Assembly: GCF_013184805.1 (NCBI RefSeq)
Contig: NZ_JAATNG010000001.1
Span: 2,232,001 to 2,296,000, forward strand
Length of the DNA stretch: 64,000 nucleotides
Reading direction: 5' to 3'
From: Pseudoruegeria sp. HB172150
GTDB lineage: Bacteria > Pseudomonadota > Alphaproteobacteria > Rhodobacterales > Rhodobacteraceae
Shown: piece by piece, positions 9,033 to 17,801 of the stretch
How positions within the stretch are numbered: position 1 is the stretch's first letter
Layout of the letters: each line of letters opens with the position of its first letter
Position numbers and translations under genes: made by a program
The notes under the pieces: model-generated
What the model was told of the DNA's origin: nothing
Database searches by the model: none
The model's input: only the letters and a program-made list of their open reading frames with translations

Positions 9033-10403
9033 TCAGTTATATTTTGAGAGTTTTTTGCTTATCGCGTCGGTCTTTTCGCGCAAAAGCGCCGCATCTCCGA
9101 GCGTTTCGACATTGAGCCGGACGACGGGTTCGGTATTCGACTTCCGGAGGTTAAACCGCCAGTCCTTGTATGCAACGGACAGCCCGTCGAGGCGGTCAAT
9201 CTCGCCGCCTTGCGCGAAGGTGTCTTCCACTGTCGCAACGGCGGATTCCGGATCGGAGAGGCGAAAGTTGATCTCGCCCGAGGACGGGTGACGCGCGCGC
9301 ATCTCTTCCACCAGTTCCGAGAGCTTCTTGCCGGTGTCCGACATATGCGCCAGCACCAGAAGCCAAGGGATCATGCCGCTGTCGCAGTACATGAAGTCGC
9401 GGAAATAGTGATGCGCCGACATCTCGCCGCCATAGGCCGCGTCGACCTCGCGCATGGTCGCCTTGATCAGGGCGTGGCCGGTTTTCGAGACCACGGCCTC
9501 GCCGCCCGCTTCCTTCACGACGCGCTGCGTGTTCCACATGACCCGGGGGTCGTGGACGATCTTCTCACCGGGCGACTGGGCGAGAATGGCGGCGGCAAGG
9601 AGGCCGACGATGTATTCGCCGTCGATGAAATCGCCGTTCTCGTCGAACAGGAAGCAGCGGTCGAAATCGCCGTCCCAGGCGACACCGAGGCCGGCCCTGG
9701 CGGCCTTGACCGCATCACCGGTCATGGGGCGGTTTTCCGGGAGGAGCGGGTTGGGGATGCCGTTCGGGAAGGTGCCGTCGGGCGTGTGGTGCAGCTTCAT
9801 GAAGGTGAGGGAGCCGCATTTTTCCGTGAGCGCCTGTTCGATGGCGTCAAAGGTCGGGCCGGCCGCGCCGTTGCCGGCGTTGACGAGGATGTTGAAGGTG
9901 CCGAGCTTGTCGGTTTCGACGAAGGACAGGACACGTTGGACATAGGCGGCGCGGGGATCGGACGGCGTGATGGTGCCGGGCCGGGCCACGGGGTCGCCGA
10001 ACTCATTGGCGGCGGCCATGTCGTGCATCGCCTGCAATCCGCTTTCGCGGGAAATCGGCGTGGCGCCCGGACCGATCAGTTTCACGCCGTTGTCACCGAT
10101 GGGATTGTGGCTGGCCGTCACCATCAGGCCGCCACCAGCCCCGTAATGATCGGTGGCGAAATAGACCTCTTCCGTGCCGCAGAGGCCGATGTCCAGCACA
10201 TCGACGCCCTCATCGGCCAGCCCGCGCGAAAGGGCCGCCTGCAATCGGGGCGAGCTGTCCCGGATGTCCCGGCCGGTCACCGCCTTGCCGGGTTTCATGA
10301 CCCGCGCAAATGCGCGGCCAATACGATAGGCGATATCTTCGTCCAGGTTCTCGCCCACCTGGCCGCGAATGTCATATGTCTTGAAGCAAGTCAGTTCGGT
10401 CAT
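9033..10403 (-). CDS. Phosphomannomutase/phosphoglucomutase
   Basis: This 456-residue alpha-D-phosphohexomutase interconverts mannose-6-P/mannose-1-P or glucose-6-P/glucose-1-P for sugar-nucleotide and polysaccharide synthesis. All four landmarks are present in order: the phosphoserine loop VTASHNP, the metal loop DGDFDRC, the sugar-binding GEMSAHHYF, and the phosphate-binding RKSNTEP near the C-terminus. The start at 10403 (MTELTCFKTYDIRG) has gaggggag just upstream; a 19-residue in-frame extension is not supported. It stands alone. The sequence between its stop and the Cys-rich gene is AT-rich. Confidence 0.93.
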   Translation of the reverse strand: MTELTCFKTYDIRGQVGENLDEDIAYRIGRAFARVMKPGKAVTGRDIRDSSPRLQAALSRGLADEGVDVLDIGLCGTEEVYFATDHYGAGGGLMVTASHNPIGDNGVKLIGPGATPISRESGLQAMHDMAAANEFGDPVARPGTITPSDPRAAYVQRVLSFVETDKLGTFNILVNAGNGAAGPTFDAIEQALTEKCGSLTFMKLHHTPDGTFPNGIPNPLLPENRPMTGDAVKAARAGLGVAWDGDFDRCFLFDENGDFIDGEYIVGLLAAAILAQSPGEKIVHDPRVMWNTQRVVKEAGGEAVVSKTGHALIKATMREVDAAYGGEMSAHHYFRDFMYCDSGMIPWLLVLAHMSDTGKKLSELVEEMRARHPSSGEINFRLSDPESAVATVEDTFAQGGEIDRLDGLSVAYKDWRFNLRKSNTEPVVRLNVETLGDAALLREKTDAISKKLSKYN

Positions 10404-10498
10404 GGAAACTCCCCTCGTGCCTGGTCCGGGGGCAATGCGGCCACCGCCCCGACCCTTCAAAATAATCCGCTTCGTTTTCCGTCAAAGAAAACGATCCG

Positions 10499-11200
10499 TC
10501 ACCCCCGGAATCCGGTGGCGACGACGAATTTTTCCGAAGAGTCGGATCGGCTGGCTGGTGGCTTGACGTTCGCGACCTTGTCGAAACGCTGTTTCAGAAG
10601 GGTCTGAAGACTGCCCTCCGCCCCGCCTGCCAGGACCTTGGCGACAAAGGTGCCGCCCTCGTCCAGCACATCGAAGGCGAACTCCGCCGCCGCTTCGCAG
10701 AGTGCAATGATGCGCAGGTGGTCGGTTTGTTTGTGACCCGAGGACGCCGCGGCCATGTCGGACATGACCACGTCGGCGTTGCCGCCAAGCCAGTCCTTGA
10801 CCTTTTCGTCGGCTCCATCGTCAAGAAAGTCGAGCTGGTAAAGTTCTGCGCCGGAAATCGGTTCGACCTCCTGCAGGTCGATGCCGAGGACGGTGCCCAC
10901 CGCCTTGCCCTGCTTCTCGCCCAGTGCGTTGACGCGTTTCACGGCCACCTGGCACCAGCCGCCGGGCGCGCAGCCAAGGTCGACGACGCGGGCGCCGGGA
11001 ACGAGGAAGCGATACCTGTCGTCCAGTTCGAGGATCTTGAAGGCGGCGCGTCCGCGATAGCCCTCGGCCTGCGCACGTTTGACATACGGGTCGTTGAGCT
11101 GGCGTTCCAGCCAGCGGGTAGAAGACAGTTTGCGCCCCCTTGCCGTCTTGACCTTTACCCGCAGGTCCCGCTGTCCGCGTCCGCTCGTTTTCTTTGTCAT
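10499..11200 (-). CDS. rlmE: 23S rRNA 2'-O-ribose uridine methyltransferase RlmE (FtsJ)
   Basis: This 233-residue SAM-dependent enzyme methylates the ribose of U2552 in 23S rRNA during large-subunit assembly. The FtsJ fold is evident: a basic N-terminus, the catalytic Lys region [14 protein letters not shown], the SAM loop [11 protein letters not shown], and [14 protein letters not shown] with the catalytic Asp. A second catalytic Lys lies in [12 protein letters not shown]. The start at 11200 (MTKKTSGRG) was chosen because a 97-residue upstream extension has no homologous features and overlaps the divergent arsC gene. In related genomes it often sits beside ppx; here arsC lies between them. 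Confidence 0.93.
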   Translation of the reverse strand: MTKKTSGRGQRDLRVKVKTARGRKLSSTRWLERQLNDPYVKRAQAEGYRGRAAFKILELDDRYRFLVPGARVVDLGCAPGGWCQVAVKRVNALGEKQGKAVGTVLGIDLQEVEPISGAELYQLDFLDDGADEKVKDWLGGNADVVMSDMAAASSGHKQTDHLRIIALCEAAAEFAFDVLDEGGTFVAKVLAGGAEGSLQTLLKQRFDKVANVKPPASRSDSSEKFVVATGFRG

Positions 11201-11328
11201 GCGCTTTCTCCTGCCGGCACAGATCGTCTTTGCAGCGCGCGGGGTCAAGCACACCGGAAAGGTTTTGCCCTGCACGCGGCGCTCTGGCAGCTTGCCGGCA
11301 CGCGCCGAATCTGCCCCAGGAGGACCCG

Positions 11329-11748
11329 ATGGCCTGTGTGATCCACCATAACCCGGATTGCGGCACTTCGCGCAACGTGCTGGCTTTCCTGGAGGCCGCC
11401 GGGGCGGACCCGGTCGTGATAGAGTATCTGAAGACGGGATGGACCCGGCCGCAATTGCTGGGGCTGTTCGCGGCGGCAGATCTGACACCACGCGATGCGT
11501 TGCGGGTCAGCAAGACACCGGCCGAGGAAATGGGGCTGACCGATCCGTCGGTTTCGGACGAAACGCTGCTGGAAGCGATGGTGGCACATCCGATTCTGGT
11601 GAACCGGCCCATCGTCTGCACACCCAAAGGGGTACGGTTGTGCCGACCGAGCGAAGCGGTGTTCGATCTGCTGGAAGCGATGCCCGAGGGGCCGCTGACG
11701 AAAGAGGACGGGGAGATCGTGCTCGACGCGGAGGGAAACCGCGTCTGA
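11329..11748 (+). CDS. arsC: ArsC-family arsenate reductase, glutaredoxin type
   Basis: This 139-residue thioredoxin-fold protein has the ArsC signature [13 protein letters not shown] near residue 5 (active Cys followed by GTSRN), the segment [15 protein letters not shown] holding the conserved basic residues, and a typical length. The family reduces arsenate to arsenite with glutathione and glutaredoxin. caggagga precedes the ATG. No arsR, arsB or acr3 gene is adjacent, so it may not form a resistance operon. It lies on the opposite strand between rlmE and the Ppx/GppA gene. Confidence 0.88.
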   Translation: MACVIHHNPDCGTSRNVLAFLEAAGADPVVIEYLKTGWTRPQLLGLFAAADLTPRDALRVSKTPAEEMGLTDPSVSDETLLEAMVAHPILVNRPIVCTPKGVRLCRPSEAVFDLLEAMPEGPLTKEDGEIVLDAEGNRV

Positions 11749-11752
11749 CTGC

Positions 11753-12871
11753 TCAGTACGGACCGCTTTCCAGCACGCCGTCTGCCGACATCTGGGCGTA
11801 GAGCAGCCCTTCGCGCAGGCCACGATCGGCGACCGACAGGCGGTCGGTCGGCCAGACGCGAAGCAATGCCTGCAGGATGGCTGCGCCGGACATGATCAGC
11901 GTGTGGCGGTCGCGGCCGATGCGCGGGTCGTTGCGGCGACCGACGGGGCCGAGCGCAAGGTATTCACGGATGACCTTGTCGATTTGTTCGGAGGTCATAC
12001 GCAGACCGTCGACCTTGTTGCGGTCGTACCGCTTCAGCCCGAGGTGCGACGCCGCCACCGTGGTGACGGTGCCGGAGGTGCCGACGATCTGGAAACCCTC
12101 TTTCTGCTGGTTCAGTTCATAGGGCGTGAACTCGACGAGATTCTCTTCGAAGTACCAGCTCATCAATGCGTAGCGGGCCGCATCGTCATCGACGTCGTGG
12201 AACTGGTCGCGCAGGGTGGCGACGCCCAGAGGCACAGAGATCCAGTCGACCACCTTCGCGTGGGGAAATGGGCTATCCGTTGGCTTGAAGCCGGTATGAA
12301 GGCGCATGATCGCCTTGGGACGGTCGATCTGCCGAACAGACGTGAGGTCGATCCAGACCAGTTCCGTCGAGCCGCCGCCGATGTCGACAACAAGCAACTG
12401 ATCCGTCTTGGTCGAGACCAGCGGCGCGCAGGAGACGACTGCGAGGCGCGCCTCTTCCTCGGGTTCGATGATTTCGAGCGTAAGGCCGGTTTCCTGCCGG
12501 ATGTATTGCATGAACTCGCCGGCATTGGTGGCGCGCCGGCAGGCTTCTGTCGCGACGAGGCGCATGCGCCGGACCTCGTGCTTCATGAGCTTTCGTTTAC
12601 AGATGCGCAGCGCCTGCACGGTACGCGCCATCGAAGCACGGCCCAGCCTGCCGGACCGTTCCAGCCCGGCACCGAGCTGCACCGATTTCGAAAAGCTGTC
12701 GACAACGTGAAACTGGTTGCCCTTTGGCTGGGCAATCAACATACGACAACTATTCGTGCCCAGATCCAGCGCGGCATACAGCTCTGCCGGGTCCGGACGT
12801 GCGGGGCCTATGGGCTCGACCGGGATCGGTCCCGGGAGCGCGCCCCCGCCTCCGGGACGCTTGGGCGTCAT
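11753..12871 (-). CDS. ppx: Exopolyphosphatase / guanosine pentaphosphatase family (Ppx/GppA)
   Basis: This 372-residue ASKHA-fold phosphatase hydrolyses polyphosphate or pppGpp. It shows ALDLGTNSCRMLIA (phosphate-1 loop), ATEACRRATN, the Glu-containing EEEARL segment, VDIGGGSTEL (phosphate-2) and GTSGTVTTVAA. It lacks the C-terminal HD extension of the long forms. The start at 12871 has ggagggcggag upstream; a 34-residue upstream extension is unlikely. It diverges from the one-carbon operon. Whether polyphosphate or pppGpp is the main substrate cannot be told. Confidence 0.88.
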   Translation of the reverse strand: MTPKRPGGGGALPGPIPVEPIGPARPDPAELYAALDLGTNSCRMLIAQPKGNQFHVVDSFSKSVQLGAGLERSGRLGRASMARTVQALRICKRKLMKHEVRRMRLVATEACRRATNAGEFMQYIRQETGLTLEIIEPEEEARLAVVSCAPLVSTKTDQLLVVDIGGGSTELVWIDLTSVRQIDRPKAIMRLHTGFKPTDSPFPHAKVVDWISVPLGVATLRDQFHDVDDDAARYALMSWYFEENLVEFTPYELNQQKEGFQIVGTSGTVTTVAASHLGLKRYDRNKVDGLRMTSEQIDKVIREYLALGPVGRRNDPRIGRDRHTLIMSGAAILQALLRVWPTDRLSVADRGLREGLLYAQMSADGVLESGPY

Positions 12872-13116
12872 AACTCCGCCCTCCAACTCAAGGTTACCGA
12901 CAAGCTTAGGGTGCGTCGTTCCACCGCGCAAGGGGAAGGCATATCTCCTGCTCATGTTAATCATGAAAACCAAGACGTGTTGCCGGGCTTTGCCGCGAAA
13001 CGGTTAAAATGCTACCTCAGGAGCATCCGTCGCAAGACGCACATAGGTTGTCGAAAAACAGCACCGTTTCGCGCGCCGCCGCGCGTAGAAGCGGCGAAAG
13101 TTCGTGGGAATCGCAC

Positions 13117-13413
13117 ATGGCGCAGATCACCATCGTCTACTGGCGGGATATCCCTGCCCAGGTCATCGCCGGCAAGGGTCGGCGCGGAGCAAAGGCGGTG
13201 CTGCCGGAGCGGTTCGAACAGGCGATCGACCGGGCTGCCATGAAGGCCGGGGCGCGGGATACCGACGCTTATCTGGCAGAATGGCGCAAGGGCGAGCCGT
13301 ATGAGGTGGAGGGGGCCGACGCGGATGTCGCGGCTTCCGAGATCGCGCGGCTCGATGCGGAATACGATGCGGCGCGGCTGAAGGCGCTGATCGACAACGA
13401 CGGATGGGCATGA
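13117..13413 (+). CDS. Small conserved protein of the 'virulence factor' family (Pfam Virulence_fact type)
   Basis: This 98-residue protein has the family start MAQITIVYWRDIPAQVIAG and a Lys/Arg-rich middle. No catalytic motif is visible. The family name is historical and does not imply pathogenicity. From memory, in Rhodobacteraceae it commonly sits next to MTHFR-like and corrinoid methyltransferase genes, as here. The downstream gene starts 27 bases after its stop, so it is probably the first gene of the one-carbon operon. Its role is unknown; a chaperone or assembly role for the methyltransferase system is speculation. Confidence 0.7.
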   Translation: MAQITIVYWRDIPAQVIAGKGRRGAKAVLPERFEQAIDRAAMKAGARDTDAYLAEWRKGEPYEVEGADADVAASEIARLDAEYDAARLKALIDNDGWA

Positions 13414-13439
13414 GCCCGCAGGAGCTATGGAGGGCCGCA

Positions 13440-14366
13440 ATGGCTTTGCTGAATTTCCGTAAGCCCGCAAAGGGCGGTCAGGCAGGATCGGCGGACCTGC
13501 AGGCGTTTCTGTCCGGCTATTCCATCGAGGTGATGCCGCGCACGGCATCCAAGGTCGAGGATTTCAAGTCGCTGCTGCCGAAAGGCACCCGCGTCTACAT
13601 CGCGCATATCGAGGGGACGCCCATCGAGGACATGGTCGCGACGGCGAAACGGCTGGCCGAGGACGGTTTCCCGGTGATGCCGCATTTCCCGGCGCGGATC
13701 ATCAAGGACGAGGCGACGCTCGCCGACTGGATCGCACGCTACCAGGGCGAGGCCGGCGTGAAGCAGGCGCTGATGCTGGCCGGTGGCGTGGCGCAGCCGG
13801 TGGGCGATTTCCACTCTTCGATGCAGCTGCTGGAAACGGGGCTGTTCGACAAGGCCGGGTTCGAGCGGTTGCACGTGGCCGGGCACCCCGAAGGGAACAA
13901 GGACATCGATCCGGATGGGTCGGACCGGAACGTTCTGGATGCCCTGCGCTGGAAGCAGGCGTTTTCCGAGCGCACAGACGCGAAGATGGCGCTGGCGACC
14001 CAGTTCGCCTTTGAGGCGCAGCCGATCATCGCGTGGGTGGAACGGCTGCAGGCGGAGGGAATTTCGCTGCCGGTCCACATCGGCATCGCCGGACCGGCGA
14101 AGCTGCAGACGATGATCAAGTTCGCCATTGCATGCGGTGTCGGCCCGTCGCTGAAGGTGCTGCAGAAGCGGGCGGCGGATGTGACCAAGCTGGTGCTACC
14201 CTACGAGCCGAACGATGTGCTGGCGGAACTGGCGGCGCATAAGGCGGCCAATCCGGAGTTTGGCATCGAGCAGGTGCATTTCTTTCCGCTGGGCGGAATC
14301 AAGACCTGCGCCGACTACGCCAACGTGCTGCTGGGCGCGGACGCGCCGCTGCGGGCCGTCAACTGA
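13440..14366 (+). CDS. Methylenetetrahydrofolate reductase-like protein
   Basis: This 308-residue TIM-barrel protein of the MetF family has a short N-terminus, the segment RVYIAHIEGTPIEDM, a region with folate and flavin contacts (GVAQPVGDF, HVAGHPEGN) and HIGIAGPAKLQ in the C-terminal half. Classical MetF reduces 5,10-methylene-THF to 5-methyl-THF with NADH. In this operon the reverse direction, feeding methyl groups from a corrinoid methyltransferase into the THF pool, is equally plausible. The start at 13440 has ggagg at 13429. Its stop overlaps the next ATG by one base. Confidence 0.85.
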   Translation: MALLNFRKPAKGGQAGSADLQAFLSGYSIEVMPRTASKVEDFKSLLPKGTRVYIAHIEGTPIEDMVATAKRLAEDGFPVMPHFPARIIKDEATLADWIARYQGEAGVKQALMLAGGVAQPVGDFHSSMQLLETGLFDKAGFERLHVAGHPEGNKDIDPDGSDRNVLDALRWKQAFSERTDAKMALATQFAFEAQPIIAWVERLQAEGISLPVHIGIAGPAKLQTMIKFAIACGVGPSLKVLQKRAADVTKLVLPYEPNDVLAELAAHKAANPEFGIEQVHFFPLGGIKTCADYANVLLGADAPLRAVN

Positions 14367-15028
14367 TGGCGCCAGCCCTCCTCTTCGATCTGGACGGGAC
14401 GATGCTGGACAGCGACCCGATCCACGAGGTGGTCTTCCGTGAACTTTGGGAAGGTCATGGCCGGGTCATGGAGGAGGGTTTTTACCATGCGCATGTGCAT
14501 GGACGGCTGAACGCGGACGTTTTCCGGGAGTTTCTGCCGGAGGTGACGGATCCTCAGAGCCTTTCAGATGAGAAGGAAGCCGAGTTTCGCCGCCGCCTGC
14601 CCCGCCCCTACCCGGCGACGCCCGGCGTGGCGTCGCTGCTGGAACGCGCAGAGGCCGAGGGCTGGAAGAAGGCCGTGGTCACGAATGCGATGCGCCCGAA
14701 TGCCGAGGCGATGCTGGAAGCTATCGGGCTTCGCCGGCACTTCGAGGTTCTGGTGATCGGAGAGGAATGCCCGAGGGGCAAGCCGGACCCCTACCCTTAC
14801 GCGGAAGCGATGCGGCAGCTTGGTGTGATGTCCGAGCAGTGCATCGCCTTCGAAGACAGCCCGTCCGGGGTACGGTCCGCCGCGGCGGCGGGTGCCTACA
14901 CGGTCGGCGTTAGGTCCGCCCTGACAGACGAGGCGCTGCGTGCTGCCGGCGCGCGGATGACGATCAAAGATTTCAACGATCCGGCCCTCGAGCCATTGCT
15001 CGACGCCCCAACAGGAGCCCTTGCATGA
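14366..15028 (+). CDS. HAD-superfamily phosphatase, beta-phosphoglucomutase-like
   Basis: This 220-residue HAD subfamily IA hydrolase has motif I FDLDGTMLDSD with the nucleophile Asp, motif II VVTNA, a Lys in CPRGKPDPYPY, and motif IV FEDSPSG. It includes a four-helix cap like phosphoglycolate phosphatase or beta-phosphoglucomutase. The substrate is unknown. It overlaps the MTHFR-like gene by 1 base and the methyltransferase gene by 4 bases, so it is translationally coupled in the one-carbon operon. It may remove a damaged or dead-end phosphorylated metabolite. Confidence 0.85.
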   Translation: MAPALLFDLDGTMLDSDPIHEVVFRELWEGHGRVMEEGFYHAHVHGRLNADVFREFLPEVTDPQSLSDEKEAEFRRRLPRPYPATPGVASLLERAEAEGWKKAVVTNAMRPNAEAMLEAIGLRRHFEVLVIGEECPRGKPDPYPYAEAMRQLGVMSEQCIAFEDSPSGVRSAAAAGAYTVGVRSALTDEALRAAGARMTIKDFNDPALEPLLDAPTGALA

Positions 15029-16014
15029 CCCGCACCACCGTCGAGTCCAAGTCCAAGACCGTTACCATCGGGTTCGACGAGCCCTTCTGCGTGATCGGCG
15101 AGCGCATCAACCCCACTGGCCGCAAGAAGCTGGCCGCCGAACTGGAGGCGGGCGACTTTTCGACCGTGGAACGGGACGCGCTGGAGCAGGTGGCCTGTGG
15201 CGCGATGGTGCTGGACGTGAACTCCGGCGCCGTCTTCACCAACAAGATGGCGGAGGATCCCCGCTACGCCGACAACAACTTCGTCGAGCCGATGCTGATG
15301 AAGCAGCTTGTCGAGAAGGTACAGTCGCTGGTGGATGTGCCGCTGTGCATCGACTCGTCGGTGCCGGGAGCTCTGGAGAACGGGCTGGCGATGGCCGAAG
15401 GCCGGCCCCTGCTGAACTCGGTGACCGGTGAGGAAGAGCGGCTGGAACTGGTTCTGCCGCTGGTCAAGAAATACAACGTGCCGGTGGTGGCGATCTCGAA
15501 CGACGATACCGGGATCTCGGAAGATCCCGAGGTGCGCTTCGCCGTGGCGAAGAAGATCGTTGAGCGGGCCGCGGATTATGGCATTCCGGCGCATGATATC
15601 GTGGTGGATCCGCTGGTAATGCCGATCGGCGCGATGGCCACGGCGGGGCACCAGGTGTTCACGCTGGTGCGGAAGCTGCGCGACGAGTTGGGGGTCAACA
15701 CGACCTGCGGGGCGTCGAACATCTCCTTCGGGCTGCCGCACCGGCACGGGATCAACGCGGCCTTCCTGCCGATGGCGATCTGCGCCGGCATGACTTCTGC
15801 CATCATGAACCCGGTGCGGTCGGTCGAGATGGAAGCGATCCGCGCGGCGAATTTCCTGATGAACAACGACCCGAACGGCGGTGAGTGGATCAAGTTTTCC
15901 CGGGTGCTGGACGCGGTGGAGGCCGGGACGCCGTTCGCCGACGCGAGCCGGGAAGCGGCTGCTGCCTCCGGCGGGCGTGGCGGACGTCGTGGCGGTCGGC
16001 GGCGGGCTGGCTGA
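15025..16014 (+). CDS. Methyltetrahydrofolate:corrinoid methyltransferase (pterin-binding family)
   Basis: This 329-residue dihydropteroate synthase-fold protein resembles AcsE/MtvA-type enzymes that move a methyl group between methyl-THF and a corrinoid protein. Visible motifs are IGERINPTGRKK, VLDVNSG, CIDSSVP, LLNSVTG, AISNDDTG and TTCGASNISFGLPHR, which together line the pterin site. The C-terminus is an unusual Gly/Arg tail (GGRGGRRGGRRR). It starts by ATGA overlap with the HAD gene. No corrinoid protein, MttB-type methyltransferase or reductive activator is in this window, so the partner is encoded elsewhere. Confidence 0.88.
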   Translation: MTRTTVESKSKTVTIGFDEPFCVIGERINPTGRKKLAAELEAGDFSTVERDALEQVACGAMVLDVNSGAVFTNKMAEDPRYADNNFVEPMLMKQLVEKVQSLVDVPLCIDSSVPGALENGLAMAEGRPLLNSVTGEEERLELVLPLVKKYNVPVVAISNDDTGISEDPEVRFAVAKKIVERAADYGIPAHDIVVDPLVMPIGAMATAGHQVFTLVRKLRDELGVNTTCGASNISFGLPHRHGINAAFLPMAICAGMTSAIMNPVRSVEMEAIRAANFLMNNDPNGGEWIKFSRVLDAVEAGTPFADASREAAAASGGRGGRRGGRRRAG

Positions 16015-16143
16015 AAATAATATTCTAACCTACTGAAATTAAATGCCGCCGATTTATCAGTGGTCGCGCAAAGCATTGCAGCGAATGTTTTTGTAGTATC
16101 TGCAGGAAAATACTTTATTATCGACGTGAATAAAAAAGGATTT

Positions 16144-16159
16144 TGATTTCAAGAAATCA
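16144..16159. promoter_or_regulatory. Short palindrome upstream of the IPT/TIG membrane protein gene
   Basis: TGATTTC-aa-GAAATCA is a perfect 7-base inverted repeat 14 bases before the ATG at 16174, within an AT-rich stretch. It could be an operator or a small hairpin affecting translation, since gagg lies just after it. Confidence 0.35.
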
Positions 16160-16173
16160 TTGAGGATCTGTTC

Positions 16174-17187
16174 ATGTTAAGGTTTTTCATTGGCGCTCTT
16201 CTTTTGATTCTCTCTTTTCTGGCGTTTGCATTGTTAATCAGACTCTGGCCGGTCTACGAGTTAGCCACACTGACAAGCGGCGCTGCCCCGGAAATTGCAG
16301 TACACCAAGTGGCTCAAGGCGTGTCTACTCTCGAAGACTCCGATGTCGTCGATGATAGGACCGGTTCAACGAACAATTCGATCGGGCCTACTAATGCCGC
16401 CGCTCCTACACCAACAACGAACGGCGCGGCGGGTGAAGAGTCAGGCAACGCAGAACACCAGGTTGTTCGACTCGCAATGAATTGGGGAACGTTTTGGCCC
16501 TGCAAGATCTGCGATGAGTTGCCAACAGAACCGCGGACAATGCTAATAATTTTACTCGCGGGCGGAATCGGCAGTGCGGTTTACGTGGCGACTTCATTCT
16601 CATCGTTTGTCGGCAACCGGACGTTTCAATCAAGTTGGGGCTGGTGGTACTTCCTTCGCCTACCGATCGGCATGGGCTTGGCCTTGATATTCTATCTTCT
16701 TGTTCGCAGCGGCTTGGACAATCCGCTCACAGAAGTCGAGAATACTGCGGATATGCCGACCGGTCCATTCGGGCTTGCCGCTATCGCGGCAATGGCGGGC
16801 ATGTTCTCAAAACAAGCTGCTGACAAACTCAATGACCTGTTCGAAACGCTGTTCCGGTCGGACGAGAATGCCAAACGCGCCGACAAGCTCAAAGAAGAGG
16901 CACCGGAAATAAGATCAATTGAACCGCCTGAAACTTTGGCCGGCACCAATGACCCGACAATTAGAATAATGGGAACTGGCTTCACGGAATCCAGTGAAGT
17001 CAGGGTTAACGAAAAGATCCGTCCTTCCAGTTTTGACAAGGAAACGAATGTGATAACCACCACTCTTGCCGCCGAAGATATCAAAACGGAAGGCGACCTT
17101 AGTATCGAAATCATCAATACGAGCGCACAAGGAGGCAAATCAAAATCTTTTACCCACAAAGTCGTGAAGGCACCCCAAACACCGTAA
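16174..17187 (+). CDS. Membrane protein with predicted C-terminal IPT/TIG domain, unknown function
   Basis: This 337-residue protein has an N-terminal membrane helix (residues 2-24), a Ser/Thr/Asn/Ala-rich linker, two further hydrophobic segments (about 123-145 and 160-182), an amphipathic block with GMFSKQAADKLNDLFETLF near 209, a charged helix and a C-terminal beta-rich part of about 85 residues. The latter has IRSIEPPETLAGTNDPTIRI and MGTGFTESSEVRVN, typical of Ig-like IPT/TIG folds. A CKIC pair precedes the second helix. The gene and its upstream region are clearly AT-richer than the neighbours, suggesting transfer. It stands alone. The function is not known. Confidence 0.65.
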   Translation: MLRFFIGALLLILSFLAFALLIRLWPVYELATLTSGAAPEIAVHQVAQGVSTLEDSDVVDDRTGSTNNSIGPTNAAAPTPTTNGAAGEESGNAEHQVVRLAMNWGTFWPCKICDELPTEPRTMLIILLAGGIGSAVYVATSFSSFVGNRTFQSSWGWWYFLRLPIGMGLALIFYLLVRSGLDNPLTEVENTADMPTGPFGLAAIAAMAGMFSKQAADKLNDLFETLFRSDENAKRADKLKEEAPEIRSIEPPETLAGTNDPTIRIMGTGFTESSEVRVNEKIRPSSFDKETNVITTTLAAEDIKTEGDLSIEIINTSAQGGKSKSFTHKVVKAPQTP

Positions 17188-17304
17188 TCTAGCGCACCGA
17201 AGACGATCTTGGCGCGACGCCGGCCTCTGCTTCAACCCGGCGACCATTCACACTGTCGAATCGTTTCAATGGTGCAAACGCTGGCCAACTTTTGCACGAA
17301 CATG

Positions 17305-17766
17305 CTAGTTGCTCTCCGCCATTTTTGCCCAGTTACCGCTTTCCTGGCTCCAGTATTGCGCGGCGCAGCCTGCCTGGGTGAGTTCACGCCATTGGCCACG
17401 GGCCGTTTCCACCGCGCTCGGGTCGTTACCGTCGAAGAGGATGCAAACTCTTTCGGCCGAGTTGACTTCCTCGGGGGCAACTCCGGCGCCGTCGATCGTC
17501 ATCAGGCATTGAGCGTTGTTCGGGTTTTCCGGTGCCGTTGTCAGCAAAACCGGCTGATCGGCGTCGAACTCTCCGCCGGCAAGGCCGTGGGGCAGGAACT
17601 GCTCTTCCGGTCCGAGCCACAACTTATCGTCGAGCCACGTCATGCGGTCTTTGGAGGTGCCGCGGACCGCCACGCGCCAGCCCGCCTGGCGTGCCTTGCC
17701 AAGAAGCATCGGCAAGGTCGCCTCAAGCGGTGCGCGAGTCAGGTGGTAGAAATACGCGGCGCCCAT
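17305..17766 (-). CDS. holC: DNA polymerase III subunit chi
   Basis: This 153-residue protein begins MGAAYFYHLTRAPLEATLP and has LLGKARQAGWRVAV and WLDDKLW, as in alphaproteobacterial chi. Chi links the clamp loader (through psi) to single-stranded DNA-binding protein. The gene lies 35 bases downstream of pepA on the same strand, a linkage seen in many Proteobacteria. Length fits the family. Confidence 0.88.
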   Translation of the reverse strand: MGAAYFYHLTRAPLEATLPMLLGKARQAGWRVAVRGTSKDRMTWLDDKLWLGPEEQFLPHGLAGGEFDADQPVLLTTAPENPNNAQCLMTIDGAGVAPEEVNSAERVCILFDGNDPSAVETARGQWRELTQAGCAAQYWSQESGNWAKMAESN

Positions 17767-17801
17767 TTTTTCCTTTGGATTAAGCGATTACGCGACAACG
17801 T

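Noticed and set aside
17272-17297. Weak hairpin GTGCAAA / TTTGCAC near the holC end
   Set aside because: Seven base pairs and a 12-base loop, no T tract; could be chance.
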